Of a stretch of 64,000 nt of DNA, positions 1 to 12,375 are shown piece by piece. The first letter of the stretch is position 1. Each line of letters opens with the position of its first letter. The position numbers were made by a program, and so were the translations under genes. Source of the stretch: Synanceia verrucosa. Taxonomy: Eukaryota; Chordata; Actinopteri; Perciformes; Synanceiidae. The notes beneath the pieces are model-generated. The model saw nothing but the letters and a program-made list of their open reading frames with translations, did not search any database and was not told the origin of the DNA. The stretch spans positions 1 to 64,000 of the forward strand of contig JAQQSB010001787.1 of assembly GCA_029721515.1 (NCBI GenBank). The letters are read 5' to 3'.

Positions 1-1390
1 ATCCTCCTGCTTCCTCTGCTCTTATACAGGATCAATGTGACACACATGTTACACTAAGTTTGGAATAACTGTACATACACAGCTATGCATAGACTGTTGT
101 AAAACACCTTCCTACATGCTCTGATGTCATGATTCATCTGTGTTGGTTAATTTGTTGATTAATTTCAATTCAATTGGTCAAGTTTTGTTCTGTGGTTTCC
201 TACTATAGGTTGTTTGGTGTCATTTTACAGCTGAGAGAGGAGCTTTCACATAGAGAAACTTTAATAAAGTAAAACACAGCAGTATTAATATTAAATAAGT
301 TAAAAGAATATCATCTCAGTTAACTTGGTGGATGGGGAGGGACCAGTGGTCACACCCCACTGGACCATCAGCAAAGATAATAAAGAGCCCCCGCTGGTCT
401 GAGCGCTCTCTCTACTCTTCTTCAGTCCTTCAGTCAGTCAAGTTCTGGTCTTCATCCTCTCCACTGCATCTCTGTTCTCCCTCTCCCACATGCTGGGAGG
501 GGGAGAAAAGAATGATGACCCAGAGACAGAGACATGCTGTCCCACCGCAGGCCCAGCGCCTCATGGCATGAAGAACAACCTCTCCAGAATCTTCATTCTG
601 CTCCAGATATGACTGAAAGACTCTGAATGCTGCCTCTGAATGGCCTCCTCAGGACCCAGCACCTCATGGCATGAAGAACAGCCTATCCAGAACCTTCCAA
701 CTCTGCATCCTGCATCAAGACCATCTTGTCTCCTCTCTCTGCTCCTTTGCCCTGAAAATGTGATCCAGCTCCTCTGCAAGGGCTACAGAGACTATGCTGT
801 GAAGAGGGCGACAGACAGAGAGAGACTGAGATGGAGCCATGTCAACCAGAGATGTTCAGGGCGACCAAAGAGCCACTGGTGAAGTTCAAGCAGAAGTAGC
901 CTGCAGAGAATCAGCAGATCCAGACAGAACCTGCAGCCACTCCTCACTCCCATCCATCCAGGAGCAGGTGATATACTGCATATACATCTTACAGATATTA
1001 AAGAGTTTGATGATTAGGCGCTAAATTAAATGGCCTGAATTTAGGGTTTAATCCAGCAAATAATAATATTTAGTAAGATATCAGTAAGCAGCTAAACCAA
1101 TTCTGAATAGTAAATTACTCACAATCTTCTCTGATGCCTCTCAAACTCTCAACTGCTGACATACAAACCTAAACCAAATTTTGGTAACAGCCTAATTCTT
1201 AATTTGGTCTAGATAACCACCACTGAATGTAACTGATCACATTGAATCAATTAATCAGATATTCATCCTTTGAACTTTGCCTTTGTTTAATCATTCATTC
1301 CATTTTGTCACAGTGAGTCAATGTCATGTGTCTTCCATCAATCTTCCTTTATCCTAGTTTTTATATTTTCTGTTTTATTATTTCTGTTAG
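1..1390. other. Non-coding stretch with a small local direct repeat
   Basis: No gene is recognised. Short open frames lack family resemblance and splice support. A segment of about 43 bp beginning with cccagcgcctcatggcatga occurs at 552-594 and again, slightly changed, at 655-697, so this part grew by a local duplication about 103 bp apart. The rest is AT-rich sequence without clear structure. Confidence 0.5.
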
Positions 1391-1439
1391 TAGCCTGGTC
1401 ATTTAGTTTGTCAAATTAATCATTTATTATTAGTTATTT

Positions 1440-2045
1440 TCTGTGACAGTAGTAGTCTGGTTATAGTTTGTCAAATAAACATCTCATTTATAAAGAACAT
1501 GGTTATTTGATTTGTGTGTGTATATAAAGTAATTGAATCACTGTACACTAGGTCAAGAACTCTGTAGCACCCTGAGATTAGAGACTCTATTAATTAATGT
1601 CAAATTCACAAGTTTTCCCTGTTTAGCAAAACTGGGTGGCGCCCTGATAATTTCTACTATTAAAGGCAATTTTTGGTTTATGATCAATAACTTAAAGGTA
1701 TTGTTCATAAATACAGAATTTGATATTAATTAATGATTGACCAATCTGCTCTACACTATTTATGCTACAATGTAGTGAAATAGTTTTTTGTTAAATAGTT
1801 TAGTCATGTAGTTTGTCAAATAAACATAAAGAAGTTGGTTATTTGATTTGTGTGTGTCTATAAAGCAAATTGAATCACTGGACACGAGGTCCAAGAATCT
1901 CAAGAGCTGCCTTAGGTTAGAGACCCTATCATATCAAATCTGCAAGTTTTCCCTGTTTCCACAAAACTGGATGGTGTCTGTGTGAATCAATAACTTAAGA
2001 GTTATTGATTATAAATACTGATGTTATACAAATGAATGACTGATT
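1440..2045. repeat. Two-copy imperfect direct repeat, about 270 bp each
   Basis: The segment at about 1455-1745 recurs at about 1810-2045. Shared landmarks in the same order are tagtttgtcaaataaacat, ggttatttgatttgtgtgtg, attgaatcactg, caagttttccctgttt and atcaataactta. The copies differ by small indels, so the duplication is not recent. No coding potential is seen. Confidence 0.8.
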
Positions 2046-2565
2046 ATTCATGTGCTACAGGGAGGCGTCTTTGTGCTCAGTGATCCCTGTCAGCTTCTTT
2101 CTGTGCACTCATCAGCCTGTCTGCCTCCACTGACTAGTTGTTCACTGCTCTTGTAGTCATTTCTGCAGTATTGAGCTGCTCCTCTGCAGGGAGCTTACTG
2201 ACCCTACAAAAATAAGAAAGAAGTCAAGGCTGCATTGTGTTAACATTTATTTGAGTTTGCATGCAAAGTGTAATTGTACTCTCATTCCATGTTAGCTGGT
2301 TGGACTAGCTACCCTTCCTGTTAAGCGCTGCCCGCCATGGTAGTGGAGGTTTGACTGAGCAGAGTTATAAGTGCTTCAGAAGTACTTATTTGTGCTGAAA
2401 AAGAAATTCTGATTCTGGTTCTGATTGTCCCACGAGGAGGCGATACACTCCACTCTTTGTAAGACTGCAGCTGTCTTACAGGGACAAGTTTCCTTCTCCG
2501 TACTGGTTGTGAGACTGAACAAGCTCACCTGAATTGTGAAGGTCATTCTCTGAGGAGTGACTAGC
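2046..2565. other. Non-coding stretch, nothing recognised
   Basis: AT-rich to mixed sequence with no supported gene, tRNA or repeat. It runs directly into the CTCCACC minisatellite. Confidence 0.4.
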
Positions 2566-2567
2566 AA

Positions 2568-3363
2568 CTCGTCCTCCTGCTCCACCCTCCTGCTCACCTA
2601 CTCATGCTCCACCCCTCATGCTCCACCTACTCTGATCCACCCTCATGCTCCACCTACTCCTGATCACCCTCTCATGCTCCACCTACTCATGATCCACCCG
2701 CATGCTCCACCTACTCCTGCTCCACCCACTCATGCTCCACCTACATGATCCACCACACTCATGCTCCACCTACTCATGATCCACCACTCGCCTCCACCTA
2801 CTCTTGATCCACCCTCATGCCCACCTACTCCTGATGCACCTGCTCCTGCTCCACACACCTGCTCCACCTACTCTGATCCACCCACTCTTGCTCCACCTAC
2901 TCAGTCACCTCATGCTCCCACTTACTCCTGGTCCACCTACTCCTGATACCTACTCTGATCCACCCACTCATGCTCCACCCACTCATGCTCCACCTACTCT
3001 GGTCCAGCCCACTCATGCTCCACCTACTCTGGATCCACCCACTCATGCTCCACCTACTCTGATCCACCTACTCTGATCCACCCTCATGCTCCACCTACTC
3101 CTGATCCACCCACACCTGCTCCCCCTTCGCCTGGTCCACCCACTCATGCTCCACCTACTCCTGATCCACCCACTCTTGCTCCACCCACTCCTGCTCCACC
3201 TACTCCTGGTCCACCCACTCATAGTCCACCTACTCCTGATCCACCACTCATGCTCCACCTACTCTGATCCACCCACTCATGCTCCACCTACTCCTGGTCC
3301 ACCCCTCATGCTCCACCTACTTCTGGTCCACCCACTCTTGCTCCACCTACTCCTGGTCCACCA
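2568..3363. repeat. CTCCACC-rich minisatellite
   Basis: About 800 bp of variable tandem units based on ctccacctactcatg / gatccaccca / ctggtccacc, mostly 12-21 bp long. The top strand has almost no G. All frames stay open on both strands, giving Pro/His/Thr-rich or Trp/Ser/Arg-rich translations; this follows from low complexity and is not evidence for a protein. The strong strand asymmetry (C-rich top, G-rich bottom) is notable. Confidence 0.95.
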
Positions 3364-3529
3364 CAAACAAACTTGGCTCCATCTAGTGTGGTTTGGTGAA
3401 CTGAGTTTGATGGTTGCAGTATTCAAACTTTCCATGTGTGCATGGTAGCTCTAATACATAATTAGCTAAAACTAACACTGAACTCTGGACATAGAACTTG
3501 TCAAACAATCACAACAATTTCTCACTAAT

Positions 3530-3737
3530 ACTTGTCAAGGATACTGAATAAAATCACAACAACAACAAAATAATCATAACGATTTCTTACTACTAACTGT
3601 AAATGATACCAAGAGTAAAGCTTCTACTAAACTGGCATTTATAATACATCATTCAATCACAAACAACTAAACAGTTAATCAATTTTTAATCTACCTTTTC
3701 CTGTCAGCTCTCAATTGTCATAACCACTTTCTACAAA
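3530..3737 (+). repeat. Dispersed repeat copy 1 (partner at 56.7 kb)
   Basis: Nearly the same sequence is found at 56682-56887 in the same orientation, with only a few small differences. It starts near acttgtcaaggatactgaat and ends near cataaccactttctacaa. No coding capacity. The family was not identified. Confidence 0.9.
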
Positions 3738-4238
3738 AAAACAAAACAAAAACAATTTCATTGATTGATTTATCAATCAATGACAACATAAATAGTCATC
3801 AATGACTATCTTGAACAGTGTTAACATAGATAATATATCAATGACAGCTCTGCAGTCTGCAGCCCATCATACCACATCAAGCCAGCCAAGCTGCACTGGG
3901 GATTTTATTCTTATACTTTTATTATGTCAAAATAAAAGCCTTAACAAACAGGATTCTATAAACTGACAGGCAAACACCAGGGACTTTTATTTTGAAATTA
4001 ACACAGGAAGTTCTGAGTAAAACTGACACTTCTCAGAGCCAGCGCTGTACAACAGCGGAAGGCAGCAGTGTTCCTAAACAGGGCAGATCAAAATGATGAT
4101 TTATTGTAATCATTTCACCATGGTGATGCTTATTTAATACTTGTACCAATAACTAATATTAGTTTCACACTTATAAATGCTCTGACAGATTTAACGCTCT
4201 GTCGTCTCTGCCGCTCAGACCAGCTAGTCCTAGCTGCA
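3738..4238. other. Non-coding stretch, nothing recognised
   Basis: No gene or repeat supported. Contains AT-rich sequence with a short inverted motif around ttgattgatttatcaatcaa (about 3760-3780). Confidence 0.4.
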
Positions 4239-4892
4239 CTGTGTGTGTGTGTGTGTGTGTGTGTATGCATGTGTGCGTGGGTGTATGTGTGGGTGTGTGT
4301 GGGTGTGTGTATGTGGGTGTGTATGTGGGTGTGTATGCGTGGGTGTGTGTGTGTGTGTGTGTGTGTGGGTGTGTGTATGTGGGTGTGTATGTGGGTGTGT
4401 ATGCGTGGGTGTGTGTGGGTGTGTGTATGTAGGTGTGTGTATGGGGGTGTGTATGCGTGGGTGTGTGTGGGTGTGTGTATGTAGGTGTGTGTATGTGGGT
4501 GTGTATGCATGGGTGTGTGTGGGTGTATGTGGGTGTGTGTATGTGGGTGTGTATGCGTGGGTGTGTGTGGGTGTATGTAGGTGTGTGTATGGGGGTGTGT
4601 ATGTGTGGGTGTGTGGAGTGTGTGTATGTGGGTGTGTATGCGTGGGTGTGTGTGGAGTGTGTGTGTATGTAGGTGTGTGTATGTATGTGTGTATGCGTGG
4701 GTGTGTGTGGAGTGTATGTATGCGTGGGTGTATGTGGGTGTGTGTATGCAGGTGTGTGTATGGGGGTGTGTATGCGTGGGTGTATGTGGGTGTGTGTATG
4801 GGGGTGTGTGTATGTAGGTGTGTGTATGTAGGTGTGTGTATGTGGGTGTGTGTATGTAGGTGTGTGTATGTGGGTGTGTATGCGTGGGTGTG
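4239..4892. repeat. GT-rich minisatellite, about 650 bp
   Basis: Pure GT dinucleotide at the left end passes into interspersed units such as gtgtgtatgtgggtgtg, tatgcgtgggtgtg and tatgtaggtgtg. Long apparent Cys/Val/Gly or Thr/His/Pro open frames are an artefact of the repeat. Regular GGG runs and alternating purine-pyrimidine tracts make Z-DNA or G-rich secondary structure possible. Confidence 0.97.
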
Positions 4893-7340
4893 ATTAAGAA
4901 CATCCTGTCATCACATGATCAAATCTTCAGTCAGCTATTCACTGTGATTAATGAGAACATACAGTAGGTGATTTGAACTGAAGTAGAGAAATTCAAATAC
5001 AGTATAAGACACAGGAAGTCATAGAGATATATTCAATATAACACCATAAAAATATATTCAATATAAGATTTGTTTTGTGGAAATAACTCAATGCTTGTGT
5101 TTTTTTGTTTTTTTTCCATAAAAAACAACAGTGACATCAAATTATCAAACTGTCATATAAAAGGTTAAATTTCTAAAAATAACTGAATGTTTGGTCGTTT
5201 GAGCCACAGGTGGAGTTTAGCTGCTGCAGAGACAGAGAGGGAGCTGCCCCCCCTAGTGAAGAAGAAGAAGAGAATTCTTTATTAATCCCTCATGATGAAA
5301 TTACATTTTCACTCTGTTAGTATATATACATATATTTTCAATTGCACAAAGCCGTTGCCAAGCGGGTTAGAAAATACCACGTCGACACACTAATTTCAGT
5401 GTGAAAGCGGTATAAAGTGATTGCTTGACTCTTTCAGTAGGTTTCTTGTTTACATGAGGTAATTCTTAAACCTGAGAAAATCATAAATGTGAGCTTAAAC
5501 ACAGGATTTAGCCACAACCTGCACATCATAAACACTATAGTACGCTGTGCATAATTCACAGTGCTTTCAACAAATCCAACAAAAACTTTGGATGCCAATC
5601 ATTTCACCACACAATACCATACAAGCCAAAACAACAAACACCAAATACCAAACAAAAGGAAACCCATGTGCTCCAGCTGGACTAATCACAGCACACCTGT
5701 TGAGCTTTAATATTGTGCATGTGTGAGCCCTCACAGCTTCATCTGCATATCTGTGTTTGTGGTTCAGATATATGTGTGGTAATGAGATCACCTTATAAAC
5801 CCACAGGTATCTGTGTATGAATCTTGCACCTGTGAAAACTGATGACCAGGTGAGCTGTGAAGTTTAATGAACTTCCACACTTGGTTTAATGTTCCCAAAA
5901 CTGCATAATCTTTGATGATAACTTTGGAAGCTCAAAAATTATATCAATGAAACATTTCTATAAACTAATCTGATATTCTGTTGTGATAGTTTTACTTTTA
6001 AGAGCACTGTGCAGATTTACCTGTGTGTTACTATTTAATATTGTGTTTGTCCTAAAACAGTTCTAAATACAGTTTATCACATGTTCACATTACACTTCAT
6101 TTGTTTTATATCACACATGTGCATGCTCTTCAGCCTAATCTTATGTATGTGTACTCCGCCCTCTCCTACTACTTTCAGAAAATGACATTTTATTCACCCA
6201 GTAAATTTCCAAAAAGTGAAACGCTGTTGAAGGTGAAAGGACTTTGTCATGACAGATTACAGTAAGTGACTCTGCTTTATGCTTGCAAACACCACACACA
6301 CACTTCAAGCCATTCACACATCCACAGGATCTCACAAAACAAATTACTGAAACTGCACAGCAAACCCTGACATATATGGAAAAACTGGAACAAAGCATTC
6401 ACGCCAAAAGACAGCTTATGTGGCCACAGCTTTGGCTTTACTTAGCTGGCAGAGAAAGCAGAAAGAGCCTTCTACCTAAGAAGTAGAAAACTCCTCCATA
6501 TCTGTGCAGTGATCGAATAGTTACTCCTCCATATCTTATACTGCCCTCTACTGAGATGTTTCAATAGTCATTTGTTAAGACAGGATTCATTTACATAAAT
6601 TGCATCTTTTTCTTAACTTGTGTTTATTTTACCTTATAAGTAAATGTATATTGTTTTGTAACGTGTGAGACATGTGCATTACTGTGTAAGCAAGTGCATG
6701 CTACCACTCTGAATAACTTATTGTAACACACTTCCACTACTGATTTACCTGTGAAGTACCACACAATGATAACAATCATATCTTTTACTATTATAATCAT
6801 TATACCAAGCAGAGTTTACACACTACACTTAAACAAGCTACACTCTGCCACAGATATCTACACTATTGAAGTTTCAAAATCATAACAAACTTTAACAAAC
6901 TAACAGCAATGTTTCAAGTTTGATCTATCAACTTTTACTGAAAAGTGCACAAAGTGTAAACACACACATCAAAATTAACTTACTGACACGAAGAGACTTG
7001 ATCATGTGCAAAATGTCTACAACTGCTGTTTGTGGAACTTAGCTTCAACAAATGCAGCCCTGCTGTCAAACTATAAGGGAGGGGCCCCTCGGGGAGATTT
7101 CAATAACAGTGTCATTGTACTTTTCGGTCATTGAATTTAGGGAGGTGCTGTCGCTCACAAAGTTGTGCGTTGCTGTTGAACACATAACCAGTTGTTATCA
7201 GGGGCCCCCTTTCAGCTGGGGGTCACCCAAACCAGTACCTAGGTTGCCTATCCGGTTGAGGGTGGCCTGGTCACTACACTCAAACATTGATATTTCACCA
7301 ATGGCTTCCAGCCTTTTCTGATTTTGGCCAGTTTCAACCG
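4893..7340. other. Non-coding stretch of about 2.4 kb
   Basis: No gene is recognised. At about 5250-5320 a gaagaagaagaag tract leads into ttctttattaatccctcatg, which resembles the antisense 3' tail of a fish retroposon (weak). The remainder is AT-rich with scattered ACA/CA tracts. Confidence 0.4.
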
Positions 7341-7344
7341 TTTT

Positions 7345-7400
7345 TAAGTCTACTGGACTTGCTTGAGGTTGGTTGAAGACGTTTCACCTCTCATCTGCAG
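7345..7400. repeat. Dispersed repeat fragment (also at 10.25 kb, opposite strand)
   Basis: The segment around ctggacttgcttgaggttgg followed by aagacgtttcacctctcatc is matched in reverse complement at about 10250-10318. It is a segment I associate with fish retroelements, but no domain is visible here, so the family stays unassigned. Confidence 0.5.
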
Positions 7401-7485
7401 CATTCATTCACACCTGAGTGCAGATCACCTTAACGCTAGTGATGAGCAAATGAAGCTTCATGAAGCTTCATGAAGCAAGATTAAG

Positions 7486-7615
7486 GCTATCCATCCATTA
7501 TCTGCACAACCTTGTCCTTATAGGGGTCGCGGGGCTGGAACCTTTCCTGCTGTCGCGATGAGGCGGAAGGCAGGGTACACCCTGGACAAGTCGCCACCTC
7601 ATGTAGAACTGGTTT
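7486..7615 (-). repeat. SINE fragment (tail region)
   Basis: Shares ggcagggtacaccctggaca and the preceding ggggctgga motif with the longer SINE copies at 30.66-30.92 and 43.12-43.46 kb. Only the tail half is present, with the ATCCATCC-type end at the left. The tRNA-like head is missing. Confidence 0.75.
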
Positions 7616-7725
7616 ATACGAATTGTACATCTCTTTTACCACTAGGTTTATGAAGACATATCTTGTTCTGCCTTCATGTCACTGTTTACTTTCACCTTAC
7701 CTGACACTTTCTCCATCCTTGCCAC

Positions 7726-7770
7726 AGATTGAGGATTGAACCTACAACCTTTGGATCCACAGCGAATGTT
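7726..7770 (-). tRNA. tRNA-like 3' half, possibly tRNA-Arg (relic)
   Basis: On the minus strand the sequence reads through a T-arm-like GGTTGTAGGTTCAATCC (box B like) after an anticodon-arm-like ATCCAAAGG. The 5' half is not recognisable. A similar fragment with a shared AACATT..CTGTGG flank lies at about 13553-13600, so both may belong to one tRNA-derived repeat. Not a functional tRNA. Confidence 0.35.
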
Positions 7771-8084
7771 CAGGAATAAAACACTCCTTCCTTCTCTCTT
7801 CCTCACAGAAAAAGAATGACATAATATAGCGTATCTATTCTAAGAGTGGAAAAAATTCATTAGCATAGAAAAAAATGACATAATATAATGTGTTCTGTTA
7901 TATTAGCATATGGATTAGTAGTAAGGGTCATCAATGACATCACTCCAGAATGTACTTAGATTCAATACAGGAAAGTACCAGTGTTTTTATATTTTCTATT
8001 TCTGTTTTCAAATATTTTTATTTTTATTTCCTTTATTCATGTGTGCCTTTAAGCCCAAGAGACTCTCCAGAATTTTGTTCTGTG

Positions 8085-9735
8085 TGCATAAAGACAATAA
8101 AGACTCTTGAACCTTGAATTAGCATTCCAAGCAGGACAACAGATTAACAGTGCATGGAGTCAACCATGTAAACTTGTATACAGGCTAATGTTTGACAGCT
8201 CATCACCTCAACACGTCCAACTTACAGACTAAAGTAAGCTTGTCTGGAACAACGATGTGATTTGAATTTGCAGGGCATAATTGATCTCAGCCACCTCGTC
8301 TACTGCTTGTCTGATGAATTACAGTAGAGCGTCTGATCCAGGAGACCTTCAAGAGTCTGGAAAAGTATGGGATGAGATGATCTACGCTGGAACTTCATGG
8401 CAGCATTCCATACAGGGGAATTAACTCCAAATGATAGAGTACTCTAAGCAATGCAGAGAGGTAGTGGGATAGATGTCCACATTCTCCACAATAGTTTAGT
8501 TTCTATCTTGGCTGCTTTGAGCGATAGTCCCATTGTTCAGATCCCTTTTATGCAAAAGAAGGTTGGAAACCTTTTTTGTAACCGCGTCTGGTTTTTCACA
8601 TGTAAACTTTTAAAATTTGAAATAGTTTGTTTGAAATGGTCTGAAGGAGCTAGGCTGACTATTCCAGTAATAATGAAGCATGTTACTGTGACGCCCACTA
8701 GTGAGATCACATGTAGGTATTGATTTTTGTACTATTATTTTCTTATTGATTTAATTTTTCAGCCATGGATTATCTATTTTAGAACACAGTCACAGGTATT
8801 ATTGTGGGAATGTGGAAGGTGTATGTGTTCCACATAACAGTAGGAGCAGTATGAGACAGTGGCATAGCTTCCAGTGGTGCAGGGCCACAGGGAGGCAGGC
8901 GCTCTTGCTCTCATTGTATTTAGGAAGCTGAGAAGAAACTCCACGTCACGTCTCCGTCTCTGTTTTCCTTCATGCTATTTTACAGGTTTGTGAAGCACAA
9001 CACCATTTTAAGTGACTATATTTCATATGTGAAGGAAACATGTTTGGTTTGAGAACAGGAACTAGAGGCAATGCAATGTAAAAGAAACCATCAGGCCAGT
9101 TGAATAAATACAGTGTTCTGAGTTACAGCTATGACCGTAAATGCTACAGAAGCTAGCGGTTGGTACATCACTAGCATTGAGCTCCGTTCTTGCATGTGTT
9201 AGTTAGGTTAGCTACGATTTTAGTATTTCCCACTATGCCACTATGGTATTCTGTTAGGTGTTGTGTGGAAAAACCACCTGATTTAGTGAAGTGGTTGGAT
9301 GTATTTTAATGGACAGTTGGTGTATGATGAAGACAGACACACATTTGTTTGGGTGATCTATATTTGTTTCTCAGTGGCTATTAAATGTTAACCAGTAAGG
9401 GTTTGATTAAGAGAGCTTTTCTAAAACAATAAATGCTAATTGGTAAAGCTTTAAGCATCTAAGAAAAGTATTTACCAAGAGACATTTTGTATGTATTAGC
9501 CAATTTGTGTATTGACAGTATGGATTATATATGGTAGAGAAGAAGCCTACATTCATGTCAAATAGACATTTGTGATATAGCATAGAAATGCAAATAAATA
9601 ATAAATTGTGAAAAGGAAATGTGTTTAATAAAGCATTTTATTCAGGAAGCTGAAGAGAAACTCACGTCTCCGTCTCTGTTGCTTCATGCTATTTTACAGA
9701 GTCACCTGGAGCCAGAGAAGACACATTGTCTGTGA
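8085..9735 (+). repeat. 1.6-kb duplicated segment, copy 1 (partner 31.18-32.79 kb)
   Basis: Collinear with 31180-32795 over its whole length, from caataaagactcttgaacct to agtcacctggagccagagaa. The left end looks like the AATAAAG-type tail of a LINE. Each copy also has an internal repeat: aggaagctga...ctccgtctctgtt occurs at about 8926-8990 and 9645-9708. It contains a tRNA-Ala relic at 8415-8488. The copies differ by many single-base indels. Confidence 0.9.
8415..8488 (+). tRNA. tRNA-Ala relic (pseudogene), copy 1
   Basis: Starts ggggaattaactc and ends attctcca, as vertebrate tRNA-Ala(AGC) genes do. The anticodon arm is scrambled (actctaagcaatgcagag) and the usual CpG positions are changed to TA/CA. 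The partner copy at 31508-31580 keeps the cloverleaf and the AGC anticodon, so this copy is clearly dead. Confidence 0.8.
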
Positions 9736-10611
9736 GGTGAAAGTTAAAGTGACATCCTTCATTCATGCTGTAAGGGAGATCATGGATCACAGGGGTACCT
9801 AATCCTGACATTTCAAGCCCCAAGAAGAAGAAGTAGAGGACCTGGCGTCACCTGAATGAACATTCAAGCGACAGCTCCATGCTATTGCGTTTGAACGATT
9901 TAACTTTCAATGCACCTTCCCATGCATTGTTCCAACTAAGCTTTTGGGAAGCACTACGGTTGAATTTATGTAAACGCCGGAAGATTGCGTGGAAGCGATC
10001 TCAATTGAGTAATGGGAAGTAGCTAACGAAGTTAGCAGCGAACCTTTTTAGGAAGCTTGCTACAGATCTCTGAACAGAGGGAGGAGGACTATGACACCAT
10101 CTATCAGCCACTTTACATCTCAGTATTGACCTCTGCATCCCCAGAAACCACAGTATCCATTCTTTACTGAGTACAGATCACCTTAACAGCTTTCGCAGGG
10201 TGGGTGGACAGCGACTCCACAGTAATAGTACTTTGACTCCTAACGTTAGAACTGAAGAAGCCTCTTGGATGAGAAGTGAGACATCTTCCCAGCAAACCTC
10301 AAGCAAGTCCAGTTGACTCTTTTTTAACATTTGGTGAAAAAAGATTTTTATAGCAGAGGGGAGACAGACCAAGCCCTTCATCCTAAATCTAAGCAGACCC
10401 AGCATTCATGTGGATGCTGATTAAGCGATGGCAAGTTTGTCTCTTTTCAGAGTCGGCTCCAAATGCATCTCTATGTTCATGTTTGCTCACATTATTGAAA
10501 CAAGTAAAACTCATTTTATTTCTCTGTCTGTACAGTTTATATCTGTTGTGAATACTGTTAGAACCAAAGACCTATTTATGCTCACCTAAATCAAAAATAG
10601 TTACCGGCTGT
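9736..10611. other. Non-coding stretch, nothing recognised except a repeat fragment
   Basis: No gene supported. Contains at about 10250-10318 the reverse complement of the dispersed repeat fragment at 7345-7400. The remainder is mixed sequence. Confidence 0.4.
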
Positions 10612-11056
10612 TAGTGAGATTCGAAACCTGCACAGAAGCTTGCACTGGAATTTCCCTGATTCATTACCTGCTTTCCCACTTAGCCGCGACAACCTACTGC
10701 AACCCTCTCATCCTATCTCAAAAAAAGATAATTGAAGCGATAGCCAATGAACCTATGCAAGAAAAGATAAACTGCACATGCACCCTGCAAATTTACCAAA
10801 GACTCTGGCGTCCTTCGAGTCATATTAGAATAAGAAAGCTGAAACTCGTCCAGTCAGAGATGAGCAGGTTAACTACAGCGGGAGATGTTCACAGAGCTAC
10901 ACAGTATTGCAGCCATACTGCACTCCCTGCATGTCTGAATGCAGCGTTACAAACTTTCAGAATACAAGGTCACCATCTTACCTGCGGCTAAGAAGGTACA
11001 GGAGAGCCAGCCTACCTGGGTAGTGAATATGTCCCAAAATTCGCTTAAACACTATA

Positions 11057-11133
11057 GTTGTCAGCGGGATTCGGACCTGTGCAGGAGACAATGGATTGCT
11101 AATCCATCTCCTTTAACCATGACCCACGACAAC
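11057..11133 (-). tRNA. tRNA-Ser relic 1 (pseudogene)
   Basis: Minus strand: GTTGTCGTGGGTCATGGTTA, then an anticodon arm GATGGATTAGCAATCCATTG, then a long variable region and AGGTCCGAATCCCGC. This is the plan of vertebrate tRNA-Ser. The anticodon triplet reads AGC instead of a serine anticodon and the D arm is damaged. Confidence 0.7.
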
Positions 11134-11722
11134 TTAAAACCTTCTTGCCATGCGTGTCGGAGGAAAAAAATAAAGATAATTTCAATGTTATTGTATCAGT
11201 GGGCGTGTGCAAGAAAAACTGTTTCCACGTGCATTGAATTGACCAAAATTAAAGCCCCTGTGATGACCGAGAATCTAACCCAAGGCAGCTCTGCTCACCG
11301 CACTATACCACCACTCACCCACTATACCACCTTCGCTCATGCAATGACGAAAAAATACCACTTTTGGAAAGGGAGGAGTAGGCAACACTGTACAAACTGT
11401 GGCAGCTCCATCAGAAAAAACTACCATCAGTCAGAGATGAGCATATTAACTACAGAAGGAGATGTTCAAGAGCTACACAGTATTGTGGCCACACTGCACT
11501 CCTACCGTCTGAATGTAGCGTTACAAACTTTCAATGTCAACAACGGCTTTAGAGACGGAGGTGCGTTGACTTGAGAAGGCCGACTGGACTACCACATTCT
11601 GTGTTGTTAATATGTCCGAAACAACCTCACAGGAGTCTTTCACCATCACCTGCAGCTAAGAAGGGACAGGAGAGCCAGCCTGCCTGAGTAGTGAATATCC
11701 CAAAAATTCAACAAAACTCTAT

Positions 11723-11809
11723 CATCGTCAGCAGGATTCAAGGCTTTGCGGAGAAGAGGCCCAATGGATTTCTAGTCCATCACCTTAACCACTTTCGGCC
11801 CGCGACAAC
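11723..11809 (-). tRNA. tRNA-Ser(AGA)-like relic 2 (pseudogene)
   Basis: The minus strand contains GTGGTTAAGGTGATGGACTA followed by GAAATCCATTGGG, which matches the D arm, anticodon arm (AGA) and long variable arm start of tRNA-Ser. Box B is broken (CCTTGAATCCT), and extra bases lie in the D-arm and variable regions. Confidence 0.8.
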
Positions 11810-12293
11810 TTACACCATCTATGCGCCATCATATTGCAAAAAATAAAGATAATTTGAACCTTATCCAGTGGACGTAAGTCAGAAAAAGTGTTACCTACGT
11901 GCACTACCAAGTTTACCAAAGACTAAGCTATGCTGACCACTATACCACCGTCGCTCATAACGATGTAAAAAATTGCCACTTTTGGAAAGGGGAAGAAGTG
12001 AGAAGGCCTACTGCGCAATCTCATGGCAGCTCCATCAGAAAGCTACCGTCCAGTCAGAGATGTTAACTACAGCGGGAGATGTTCAAGAGCTACACGATAT
12101 TGTTGCCTACACTGCCTCCTACTGCGTCTGAATGCAGCGTTGCAAACATTCCGAGGCCACATATGGGTAGAAATCACAGCCAAAATTCAGCACGCTAAAG
12201 ACTAGTAATGGTTACCTGCACCCAAGAAGAGACAGGAGAGCCAGTCCCTACCTGGAGTGAAGTGAATATATCCCATAGCACAATATACTCTAC

Positions 12294-12375
12294 CGTGATG
12301 GGCAGGAATTCAAATCTGCTTGAGGGGGAGACCCCAATGGATTTTTAGTCCATCACCTTAACCACTCGGCCATAT
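12294..12375 (-). tRNA. tRNA-Ser-like relic 3 (pseudogene)
   Basis: The minus strand has GGCCGAGTGGTTAAGGTGAT then GGACTAAAAATCCATTGGGG and a box B-like AGATTTGAATTCCTGC. The anticodon has changed from AGA to AAA and the acceptor stem does not pair. Best read as a decayed tRNA-Ser. Confidence 0.8.

Noticed and set aside
2557..3448. Proline/histidine-rich protein in the CTCCACC repeat
   Set aside because: Low-complexity tandem repeat with frame-independent open frames and no flanking exons.
4130..4903. A 257-codon His/Thr-rich open frame on the minus strand and Cys/Val/Gly frames on the plus strand
   Set aside because: Translation of the GT-rich minisatellite; open in several frames only because the repeat lacks stop codons.
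6283..6486. A 67-codon plus-strand frame as a small gene
   Set aside because: No start context beyond an ATG, no similarity and AT-rich chance-level composition.
10614..11574. Open frames of 125 and 211 codons in the tRNA-Ser array
   Set aside because: They run across tRNA relics and repeat units, resemble no protein and have no splice support.
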